Positions 51,001 through 62,400 of a DNA stretch of 64,000 nt are shown piece after piece; within the stretch, counting starts at the first letter, position 1; each line of letters starts with the position of its first letter. A model generated the notes under the pieces. It saw only the letters and a program-made list of their open reading frames with translations, did no database searches and was not told the origin of the DNA. Where the stretch lies: the NCBI GenBank assembly GCA_013396995.1, contig VWZP01005263.1:167744-231743 (forward strand), given 5' to 3'. This DNA is from Dicaeum eximium (lineage: Eukaryota > Chordata > Aves > Passeriformes > Dicaeidae). A program made the position numbers and the translations under genes.

Positions 51001-54000
51001 CCCCTCTAGTTTTCTTGCAATTGGTTCATATTGCACCATTGCCAGTATTGGAACTGCTTTTTATTAAAGATATTCTTCATAGAATCAACTGGGGAAGCCA
51101 AATTAAAAAAAATAAATTGAAAATATAAACTGCAAGCAAATAGTGGAGAATTTTCAGTGTTAGTTATTGATTTCCTTGATTGTGAGCACACAGGAACGCT
51201 GACACTCAGTGTACCTAATTGTGATTTTATTGACTATCATTTCTACCTTGTTTACACTGCCAGGGTTTGCTGGTTGCTGTGACTGATGGTTTTCACTCAT
51301 TCCAAGTCTTGCAGCTCTCACCAAATCATTTTTTGTTTATTTTCTTTATTTTTTCTTGATACAACATCTCTGTTCAAGTTTTCTGTGTAACCACAGATGA
51401 CAACCACGACATGACCACAGATGACTGCTATGGACATAAATACTGATAATTTTGCTTGTTTTCTCAGTTTATACCCCTTAGTTTTGGTTTATAGGTAATA
51501 TATGGGCTATTTTTCATACTTTCCCCAATCTAATTATCTGTGTAATGAGCAGCCACTCATTACTCACTTAATTTATAAATCTCCCACCATCAGATCAAGG
51601 TACCAAATCTAGGGACAGTGCTTAGCCCATAAATGGGGCTGGACTTGTGTAGAGATTTTAATCTGTGGATAAACAGGGGAGAGTCATGGGAACAGGGAAC
51701 AGAACCAGTTTTCAGACACGGTGTAATGTGGGGAGACGTGGATGAGTGGGAATCAGTGTGGGTGTCAAGAGCCCTGCCTCTGCTGGGGCTCCTCTCCTGG
51801 AAATGTTCTGTCTCAGCACTTGTAGGGGTGGAAAAGACACACAGAATAGTGCAGTTCTCTAGGATTTTCTCTTTCTTTCCAGTGCAGTTTGGGGTACTTC
51901 CCTGACCCAGGGGTATTCAGTGTCTGCTTTCTTCCCAAAACAGATCCTGACAATATAACATGATGGGAGAGATGTCTATCTTCACCCTTCTATGTGAAAA
52001 GGAAAATCTATTATATGAAAAGATATTTTCTAAGTTCATTTGCTACCCACAGATCCTGCTGTAGAGGAATTAGAAACCTTGGCCTATATAATTCCTTCTT
52101 TGATCTAGTTATGCTGTAACAAAAAACCCCAACCAAACAAAAAAAAAGGAGTGGGGAGCAGTTCACCTTTTAAATAACACAAGCACCACGAGGAAAAAAA
52201 TATTCATGTTTCTCCTCTGGCAATTTTAATCTTCACATTTTTCTGGTGTATTGTATGGTGAGATGTCATTAAGAGTTTTATGGTAATGATTACGTTGGCC
52301 TTGCAGACCATTTTTTACTAGCTTTTTTTACTGTCACATTTGCTACATAAGCTTAATTTTATGTTATTGCAATGATGTTCCGTGGTGTGTTCAAATAATC
52401 GATAGCAGTACAAGGGTTGTTCCATTGGGATCACATTATATGAGTTTATAATATACAATATATGCTTTGATGTATACATGTAGTGTTTGCTGTTTTTTCC
52501 CCCTCTCCTTAAATACAGAAATTTCTAGTTGTGTTTATTCCCCTCGTCAGCATACTTTATCATATCAAAGCCTTTACAGACAGTGTAGGACTACTGAGTT
52601 ATGTTTGGGTCATGTTTTGCAGTGTGCCCTTTAATACTGTAGCTTTAGAAATGCAATTTTCAGCCTCTGCTTATTAGAATATGATAAAGTATTCCTGGTC
52701 TATGTCCAGCTCCACTAATCTCCAGACTACACTTCATGAATTAGGCATGAAGATTTTAGTCAATGTGCTTTCAAAGACCAATGTTTAGGGAATCATGGAT
52801 TTTCTACAAGCTGAGGGAGAAATCTATAATAGGAAGAACTGATTTTCAAACATCATATTCTGTAGGAAAAAAATGACCAGTTCTGGCTTGGAAACCAGAA
52901 ACATTTCTTTTTAGCTTTTAACTCAAGAGCTGGTTAAAAATATATTATAGGTTTTAACTTATAAAAGGAGTAGCCTTTTAAAATGCACTGTGAGTGCTGT
53001 ATAGTGTATAGAGGCTCATACATATTAGATACCACGTAGACACCTTCTGTGTTGTGGGTTAAAAAACAAGCCACACCAAAGTTGACTTGGTTTTGTGGTA
53101 TTAACCTAAACTCACCAATGGACACTCCTCTGTTTCATCTTTTCACACGCAGCAGACTCTGGTGAGGTCTGGCTAAGGGGGGTAAGTAAAGGTGGTGTAA
53201 ATCAGAACACAAACAGAATTTAAATTCTGCCCTGCTGCTTCAGCTTCCTCTGAAGGCAAAGTCCAAATTAAGCAAAATCATACAGAAAAATACACAAATA
53301 GATACTAATAATGCCACGCAGTCTGACCCCCAGTGCTCACTTGTGACCTTAATCATCTTTTGTCTCTGGGTAAGACTCATCATCTTGGTTTTTGTGGAAT
53401 ATAGGCTCAAAGTTGATTCATGAGCTCGTCATCTTGAGGAAGACCTGCAAGAAATCAGTCAGACTTGAGAGAACTATAAAGAACCTTCACCTGACTGGGA
53501 AATGTCACCTGTTGGTACACATGGAGTTTAGCCTTCATAATGATTTTTGGCTTTGGAGAGAAAGGAGGGTATCCAAGCAGTGCTAGCTCGATCACAGTCA
53601 CTTTTTTAATGTAAAAGACTGGTGTTAGTCAAATTCTGTACTATTTTCACAGTTCTCTCCTAGACTGAGAGACTAGACTCTCCTAGACTTCCTAACTCTT
53701 GGCTTAGGAAGCTGCAGCACTGTTAGACAGTCCTAGAGAGGATGCATTTCTTGCAAAAGGAGTAGTTAAGGAGGAAATGGGAAGGCAGCCTTTCTTTTTT
53801 TGGCATTTTTCTATACTAATGAACACTGATAGTGTACAGCACTTGGTAGTTCCTGCTGTAATTACCCTAAGAATTAATACACTGCCATGTTTAGTCATTG
53901 AGGAATTAAAGGACAGTTGTGACTTGTCTGGATGCAAATGGGAACCTTTGTGCCTGAAGGAGACAGCAGGGTGTAATGAATCCCATCACCCCTGTCCCCT

Positions 54001-54236
54001 TCCCCCAGACACGTGTGAGGCTGGGGGGGAGGCTCTGTCTGTGTGTTCATGAGTGGTTTTAATTGTCCTTTCTCCATCTCTCTTCTACACTATTAAGTCA
54101 TTCTACCAGACCTGGTATTTCCCCACTTTTGGTAAATCCTAACTCACGTGAGATGCTGGCGTTGCTTTTGCTTAGTTAAATATTTGTTGTGTTTCTTGGA
54201 AGGGAGGAATTCTTCCAGCCTGTGAGACGCATGGGT
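45016..54236. other. AT-rich non-coding DNA, no gene seen
   Basis: Nine kilobases of AT-rich unique sequence with scattered homopolymer runs (T15 at 46606-46620; a T run near 50761). Reading frames reach at most 160 codons (47288-47770, -). That frame overlaps several plus-strand frames in the same GC-richer patch and is not recognised. No CR1, SINE or RNA gene was noticed here. This is an unusually repeat-poor stretch. Confidence 0.6.
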
Positions 54237-54278
54237 GTACACACATCTGTACACACACACATCTGTATGCACACATCC
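54237..54278. repeat. CA-rich imperfect microsatellite
   Basis: ACACAC units interrupted by the word atctgta, which occurs twice 20 bp apart, with a CTGT variant. A short interrupted CA repeat. Confidence 0.85.
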
Positions 54279-57200
54279 AAATGCCTACTAGCCATGTGAT
54301 ATGCTTACCTAGGAAAAGAAAAAGGCTAAATGCTGGATTTTATGTTGTTCTTTTTAAAATATTCAATAGATTTCCTCTTGTAAAAATTATTCTTAACCAA
54401 ACAGCATGTAGTTGAGAGAAATTTCGGGAAACATGGAAAACTCAGATCTGCAGACTATTTGCTACACTGGTAATTATTTAGATGGGAGTAATATCATCAG
54501 ACAAGAGTTCTGTGTTCTTTTTCAGCACTATTACAGTGTTCCTAAAAGGAATATGAGACCTACAACTGGATATAAATTGTGCCAAACATTGAATACCAGC
54601 CTGAATACTTCTGTGCTCCCCATAGTCAAGGAGAGCCATGAGCAGAGCAGTGGTGTTAGTTCTGGCTCGTGATTGACAGAAAGGTGGCAGAAAGCTGCCA
54701 GCAATCCAGAGGCTGTGGAAATGTCTCTCTAGAGAGTGCAGATGTGATGGTCAGTGCTGGACACAGGCACTTTGGCAATGAAGCATCCACATGGAGCAGG
54801 GTGTCTGGAAAACATTTCCTGCTGTAGAATGAGTTACTTTGCACCCTGCCTGCCTGGATCAGAAACCAAACCCACCCTCGTGTTTTACCATTTCCCTGCA
54901 CTTTGCAGCCAGAAATCAGCCAGCCCAAAGGTTGTAGTAAAGTAAGGGTGGTCTTTCTTGACATCTGTGTAACCAGGGGAAAGTGGAGCAATAAATAGAA
55001 ATCCTCAATTAATTACACGGACTTCATAATGCAGGAGTGTGTAGTGGTTCAATGGAAGGTGAAGGGATGCACTAAAACACTGATAAGAACAGAAGAAAAT
55101 AATTGTGATGAAAGCTGCAAACTGGAATAGTGGCCAGCATCAGTTTTTTGAACAAAAGATTGAGGTAGGCACAGAATCATGGTTTCATTAACTGGTGGTT
55201 TAAATTATTTTCGCTTTGGAGAAGTAGAGACAGGTGAGAGTAATACCAGGAGTTTTGGGACTATGCAGATCTCAGCTCCTGAGTACACTGCTGGGTTAAA
55301 TTGCCCTGCTGTGCTTTGCTATGTCATTCAGTTTTTTTGCTAGAAAAAACATCCTGTGTTTCACTTTGCTAGATGAATTTGCAGCATCAGCCAAACACAG
55401 GTTCAGACAGAGGGAGCTGGTTAGGAGGCTCTCTTTCAGACAGTGGGAAATTTGGAATTTTAGTTTTACATTCTACCAGGAAAGTTGGTGCTGTTTTGTA
55501 AAACTTGCTATTAAGTTGATAATCCCTTTCTAAAACTTGTACAAATAACATGTTAGCATAGGTGGAAGGGTTATGAGGGTCTATTTGACAGTTCCTTCAA
55601 CTACAATAAAAGCCTCAGAAAATAGTTATCTGCTAGTCTTTGCCTTCCTTATGGTGCTTTTGGTGTTCTTTCGAAAATAGACAGAGCAGATATACCTAAA
55701 TTATTAGGTATTATGTTATCAAATAAATGGTTTAGGCACTTGGAGGTACAGAGAAACATCTCATTATTTTGAAAATAAAATTCAAGTAGCCTGGGAAGGT
55801 CACTACACAGGTGCTTTTGAAAACACAAGTAGGCCCATAGCTTCCCTTTCAGGTTTCTAAAATCCTTTGAAAATCCACTCAGTGATGCCTAAAACTTAAG
55901 TCTGCTAACAGCCTAAGTCCTAATTTAAAAATTAAGTTTCCAAATCTTATCAAATTTCAGTGGTATGTACACTTCCAGCTGCCTCAGTCACTTTATGAAA
56001 ATGAGATGTGTGGTTTGAAGTGCCACATTTTTCTTAGAGCCCTTTCTTAGCCTGGGCTCGCAGCTGCCCCGGGGGAATGGCAGAGTGAGAACAGGGACTC
56101 CTTGTTCTAGATTTCCAAAAATTGAAATAGCATTTGTTCATCTAAATTGTGCACACAGTTTACCTGCCTGATGTCAAAACCTGATTTGTGCATGTGGAAC
56201 TGGAGTGAATGCTCTGGGCTGAGCTTGCTCTGACAGGCTGCTCTGGATGATGCACTGTGAGTGTTGAGGTTCCCCATTGAGTTTTGCTCTATGGGCTTCA
56301 ATGATTACCTGAACTATCTCCATGCAGCATTTCTAGCCCTTCAAGGGTCGTTGTTTCCCATCCATTTTTAAATCTTTTTGGGCAAACTATAGAGGCTGTT
56401 AATAAAACTGCGTTTTTCAATGGGTTTATAGGGATTAGAATCTCCAATTGCTCTCATTTTTCTCTCTATATTACAGGAAGTTTCTGTGGTATATGGCTGG
56501 CAAATGTTGACATTGTATTGTTTTTTCCTGCATTTGTGGGCAATAATGGATTGAAGAGCATCTTATGGGGTTTTATTTTGCCAAAATCCATACTGGTTAG
56601 TCATATGCCTATAAATCACATTTTTCTATCTATCATTAGAGCTCCTGCTGATGATTAATGAACTGAAAGTTCTAGGACTGAGTCTTGAAGGGTTTTTAAT
56701 CTAGAAATCCTTATGAAAGGACAAATAATAAATTGCTTAATAACATTTATATTTATACCAAATATTTAATGTGCTCACCTGTTTTCTGACTAAAGTGGGA
56801 TAGTAATTGTGAGATTACAGGAAGAATATGGAGGGAAAACTGTAATTTTCCTTGAAGAAGTGGGAGCTGGTCACTGGCCATCAGTCCTGGGTGTTTGGGG
56901 ACAGTGAACTTGTCCCAGTGCTCTCATCATGTCAGATTTTCAGCAGCACTTGTGCATCTCATCCTTACATTTAAAGGAGAGGATTCAGAATACCTCTGAA
57001 TAGATCAAGGTGTTAATTTTATCATTAGTACAAAATTTATTATTAAACAATACCTGAATTATCATATGTATTTTTGCTTCTTTGTTTTCCACTTGGTCCA
57101 ATTGGTTGTTACAGAAGCTTTAATTTATCCTCCCATCTTTTTCTTAATATTTCCCTGGGTAATCCTTAGATTCCTGCACCCTGCTGTAGTGCTGCAATGG

Positions 57201-58930
57201 TGTGCTGCTTTCAGGATTTTGGCCAAAACCAGCATATCTTAGGCTAGGTCTGGAACCAGTGTGAAATGACTTTTTGACACCAGTATTTTGGGTTTTTTTT
57301 TTTATGATTTAAATTAATTGTTTTCTTTGGCATGAAAATACAAAATGACCGTCAAACAACAGCCAAGTACAGTTCAGTGGAAGAAGAAGCTGAAGCAGCA
57401 AATTTGTGACAGAAAGAATATTGAAACTGGATTGGCAACCCTGGTTTTCCCTTATGGCAATTATTCAAATTGTTTTCAGTATCCACCTTAGTTACAGAAT
57501 ATGTTGTGAAATTTATCTTTTAAAACTCAGATGTACAGTAATGTAGTGATCTGATCCCCCAAACCATTTTTTTGGGAGTTAATTCTTTGCTAGCAGGTAC
57601 GTGTGAATCTTGGCTCTGAAATAATCACTATATTTAATACTGCTTGCCAAACTAATAAATGCTCATTGTCTGATCAGATCCTTTATAACGTGGAAATTAT
57701 GATCCAGTTAACATTATGTACTGACTACACAGGGATAATATTTTTCTATATTAAATTTAATCTAAGTACAGTGCTTATGTAGATATATGTATATGATACT
57801 GAATTTTACCTTTTTATCTTGGCTGAGTGCTGTTCATCAGAATTATCTTGGATTGCTACTCCAAAAACTCTATTGTGCTTAAAATTCTATTTATTTTAAT
57901 ACTTTATCCTAAATGAGCAAAGATTGTTAGGTTTTAAAGGACCTGCACACTCACATTGTCCCATCCCTCCACAGGCACAGAACTGTGAAGTAACAGCTGG
58001 CACAGTAGGGCAGGAATTGAAAATATGTGGATTTTTGATAATATGTGGATTTTGACAGAATTATATAGACATTTTTTTTTTTGTTTGTATGTTCCCTGAA
58101 TGTAGTGGTATTAGAGATAACTGGTCATGTTAGAGCTTTTTTTTTTGTCCTGTCTGTCCCTCACCAAGACTCCAGCTCCCCATTATCACAAGAAAAACTT
58201 CCTTCTTTTTTAAAGCAGGTATTTTGTGTCATCAATCCTGTTTGATTCAGTCCTACAGAAGTTTGATCAAGCTACATATCCTCTCACTAGGATCAATTTT
58301 AACCACCAAGTATAGATTGAAATATCTGTGTGTGTCAATTTGACAAAGAGAACAGAGGAGATATCTTTACTGGAATTGTATTGCACTTGACAGGTTCCTC
58401 CCCCCACCTGCAGCTATCGACAGAGCGTGGGGGGATCAGGAATGGCTTCAGCTACAGCCTGGCTTGGCTGCAACCTTCTGGTGTGGGAGAGTGGCATTCC
58501 GTGCTTCTGCCATGGAACACTGGGAATGTGCACTTCAATTCTGTGTTTCTGAGTTGGAAAATGTGCATTTTAAGAGGCAACGGAAGTTGCTGGAGGCAGA
58601 TCTCAGCTAACTTGCAAGGGTGAATGACTGGTAGGAAGATATTCATCCCATGGGCAAGTGAAAAGCCTGTCCTCTCTGAATCCCCCTTTATGCTGCAGAA
58701 AACCTGAAATGCATGGGTGGGGGCAGGTGGGGTGAGCCCACCTGGTGCGTGTGGAGCTTCTCCAGTGGCAAAGCCCCCGTGTGATGCTGGCAGGGTCTCT
58801 CAGTCACAGCTCCTGCATGTCAGGCTTTCTGAAATCATCATCTTTGTGACCCAAAATGCAGCACCATCCCTCTCTGCTAAGACATGAGATGAGGGGAAAT
58901 GTTTGGTTTGGCTTTCTCTTTTTTTTTTTT
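54279..58930. other. AT-rich non-coding DNA, no gene seen
   Basis: Unique AT-rich sequence. A 13-base word (atatgtggatttt) is repeated 18 bp apart at 58023 and 58041. Overlapping plus and minus frames near 54412-54991 (up to 111 codons) are unrecognised. The segment ends in a run of 12 T that abuts the assembly gap. Confidence 0.6.
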
Positions 58931-59000
58931 NNNNNNNNNNNNNNNNNNNNNNNNNNNNNNNNNNNNNNNNNNNNNNNNNNNNNNNNNNNNNNNNNNNNNN
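58931..59000. other. Assembly gap (70 N)
   Basis: Seventy undetermined bases lie between a T homopolymer and the start of a CR1 copy. All reading frames across it are meaningless. The missing part probably includes the CR1 3' terminal repeat and perhaps more of the T run. The true length is unknown. Confidence 0.99.
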
Positions 59001-59443
59001 CTGATTTGGAAGGCACCTCCAAGGCTCATCGAGTCCAACTCCTGGCCCTGCACAGGACACCCCAACAATCCCACCCTGTGCCTGAGAGCACTGTCCAAAT
59101 GTTCCTGGAGCTCTGTCAGGCTGGTGCTGTGACCACCTCCCTGTGCCAGTGCCCAACCACCCTCTGGGGAAAGAATTTTTTTTTCTAATATCCAAACTAA
59201 TCTTCCCCTGACACTTCAGGCCATTCCCTCAGGTCCTGTCACTGTCACCACAGAGCAGAGATCAGTGTCTGCCTCTTCTCTTCCCCTCACAAAGATGTTT
59301 CTTTGCAGTGAAAAGTCTCCTTTCTCCTTTCTTTGCGGTGAAAAGTCTCCTCCAGTCTCCTCCTGCCCAGGCTGAACAGACCAGGTGCCCTCAGCTGCTC
59401 CTCAGCTGCCCCTCAAGGCCTTTCCTCATATTCATTGCCCTCC
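59001..59443 (-). mobile_element. CR1 LINE 3' fragment, longest in window
   Basis: Starts ctgatttggaaggcacctcc, then 'CAAGGCTCATCGAGTCCAACTCC'-type text, 'CCACCTCCCTGTGCCAGTGCCCAACCACCCTCTGGGGAAAGAA', 'CAGGTCCTGTCACTGTCACCA', and finally 'TCCTCCTGCCCAGGCTGAACAGACCAGGTGCCCTCAGCTGCTCCTCA' and 'TTCATTGCCCTCC'. This order is the reverse-oriented 3' portion of an avian CR1. The copy is well preserved and therefore relatively young. It is 5'-truncated and carries a 30-bp internal tandem duplication at 59298-59351. Its 3' end is lost in the gap. No open ORF2 portion remains. Confidence 0.93.
59298..59351. repeat. 30-bp tandem duplication inside CR1
   Basis: The word tttctttgcagtgaaaag, then tctcct, occurs at 59298 and again at 59328 with one A-to-G change. 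It lies within the CR1 copy, so it arose in this copy or its source element. Confidence 0.88.
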
Positions 59444-62400
59444 AGAAGCAGGAGGTGAAGCAAAAAGAACACGAGATTCCAAATTTGGAGACTGGGTGCC
59501 TCATTTGTATGTGGCTTTCCAGCAGTGTTGTATTTTAGCTAGCAGACAAAAGAGAGAAAATTGGAGAAAGTGAGATATTCCCTCAGGGAGAAAGCAGGAG
59601 GAGAAACCTGCCTTGGAAGATTGCTGACACTTCTGTTCAGATGTCTGTTAATCCACTGTGCTTGAGGACCAAGGGCTGATGTCCTCTTTGGTATGGAAAA
59701 TCAGGACTCTGTTTTGCTTGTGTAGGAACCCATCCCTCAAAATTGCAATCTACTCTTAAGATTATTCTTACTTAAAGGAAAATTACTTTAGTTACAGTAT
59801 ATTGGCTTACTAGGCCAGTTTTATCTATAAATCTGTTTTCAGCAATAAAATATCCAGTCATCTTTATTAAGGCTTTATTCTGTAAATTAGGTTCTTTTTC
59901 TGTTGTGGACTTGATAATAACAGTACATGACCTGCACTGACAACAGCTTACTAAAACACAGGCTAAATGTATCTTAAAGCTCAGATGCAGAGGCACACAA
60001 GCATATTTCATCTTGCAAATGAACAAAGATAATTTAACACATTCAAAAACTCTGAGTTTTCCTGTGGTTCATTTGTATCTAGATTCTGAAATTGTGAATA
60101 TGCTTTTCAGCCTCTCTGTGTACCAGTGGGGCAAAGGCAATGACACAAAACCAACATCACACTCAAATCAACATCTAGGAGGCTGAATTATTGAGTGTAG
60201 TGCAGTTGATAAGCTTCTATCACAACAGTAGGTATGACCTGTGAGTTTGAACTTATTTTAAATTTTTAGTATTTTTACCCCAAAAGCATGAGCTGTGCCA
60301 TTTCATTCTTGACTGTGTGTGGTAATCACAAAAGTCACAAGACTCCTGCTCTGTGACTCTGGCAGCACAATTAGAATGTAACTCGTAGCAAATGTGTGAT
60401 TTCTCTTCATGGAGAAAAATGACCTGCAATATTTTCAGCCCAGAAATAAGTAGAATCCAGTTTATGGAATCAAGTTATAAAGCAGGGAAAGTGAAACAGT
60501 ATTGTGAAAGTTTCCTAAACCGTGGCTCTGCTGAATATACTGACAGAACTAAGCAAATGAGAAGTCACCCTAAGCACTGATGAGCAAAGGGATATTTTCC
60601 ACTGAGTTTCCTCCTTTTTTCCTTTTTTTTTAATGCCGGATGCTATTGTTGTAGTTAAGAAAGCCCCGGGCAGCTTAGAAATCAGGCAAAAAATCAATAG
60701 CCCACTTGTTGAAGATAAGTGAATTAGCTTGTGTTGAATGTAACTGAGTACCTGAACACTCCAGTGAGCAGCCTTTGTTTTGTGAGAAAGGAGATTTGTG
60801 AGGTTTCTCTTCTGAGAGCTGTGGTGGTGCACATCTCAGATTAATCACCCTGACTAAGAGGAAGCTGACCACTTACAAAGAGAAATAATTTGTGAATTTT
60901 CATTCTTTCTGCCTTGTTCCTGTTTACCATGCTGAGCAGATTTTTTTTGTTTCAAAAAAGATGATGACTCTCATAGAAGAATTTTAGTGAACAGTAACAA
61001 AGGGGACCAGAGTAAGTAGTGTGTTACACAGCAATTTGCCATGGGGCAAATTCAAAATTTCTTTCCTGCTCTGTGCAGGCTCAGGTTCTTTCCTTTCATG
61101 TCTGTTGGATCTCTGGGACACTCCTCTCACATGTCTGTGTACTGCAGGAAGGAAATGTCTCTGTCCAGTGTAGTCAGTGTCTGGAACACTTGTAATTCCC
61201 ATATCCAGAGAGAGCAGCCCCCTTCTGCTCCTGACACACGGGACAGGCAGTGCCTGCCTGCGCTGCCCTCACTTCACCTGAGAAACAGCTCTGAGCTCTT
61301 CCTGCTTCCCCACCGAGCTCAGTGTTAGTTGTACCTGTCACTAAGATGATGTTGTCCCAGTCCAGCTGCTTCTGAGTCTCTGCTCTGTCTCAAGAAATGG
61401 GAGAGAAATGCAGAGAGGTTCTTACCCCAACTTTACAACTTCCTGATCCTTGAGTGAGTTCCCAGCTCGGTCTTAACAAGACAGAGTGGGAGGATTCCTC
61501 AAAGTGCCCCCTGGACATTGATAGTCCTGGAGGCCATACAGCAGTGGGGGATGGCCTCACCTCTTGTTGACAACTCATAATTTCTTTCTGAATAATCAGT
61601 CAGAGAGCTCTGAAGGCAGATGGGATGTGTTCTTGCTAGGACTGATGTTGTCCTGTGAGGTGCAGTGTGCTGGGTTTGCACTAATTGACATTTGGTGAGG
61701 AGGGAAGAAGCCACTCCTGGAAATGATTGCAGCCACAAGGCTGGGGAGGAGACCCAGCCAGTCGGGCCTGGCACTGGCCACAGGGTTCCCATCTCATCAT
61801 GTTCTCTCTGAGCAGCTCAAAATCATCCTGCTTAACTTCACAGAGTCACTAGCAGAATTGTCACCTGGACACTTCAAACACAGGGTTAGAGGAGTTTAGA
61901 TCTCATAGCAGCTGACTTTCATTCATTATTTACATTATGTATTTGGTGTCAACCTTTATGAGTTTTTAAGACAACCCTTATGGCTTTTAGCTGCAGGGGT
62001 GGCAGGGCAGACCCACCAGCTCTGGCAGCTGGTTATTTGTTAAAGCAGTTACCTGCTGCTTTTTGCAGTGGTTGTTCTGCCTCATCCAAACAGCCTGAAA
62101 GGCTCCAGCTTTTTTTTCTATGTATGCTCACAACCATGTAAGCAGAAGGTTCAGTGCCCAAACATTGATGAACCTCCTCTTTTCGGGCCTGTGTTGGCAG
62201 GGCTGGCAGCATTGGTGATAGATCACCTCGGCTCATTTCCCTCAGTCAGTCAGACCATCAGGGCTGGGAAGCAAAACTTTTAAATGTTGTCTGTGCTGGC
62301 TTGTTTTCAGCTAAAATAAATCAGGTCTGCAGTTCCTCCTACATGGTACAAAGGAGGAACCCTTAAACAGTTTCTGAAAAGTAAATCTGGCTTTTGCTTG

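Noticed and set aside
58800..59195. Several frames reading through the N block
   Set aside because: They consist largely of undetermined bases and CR1 sequence.
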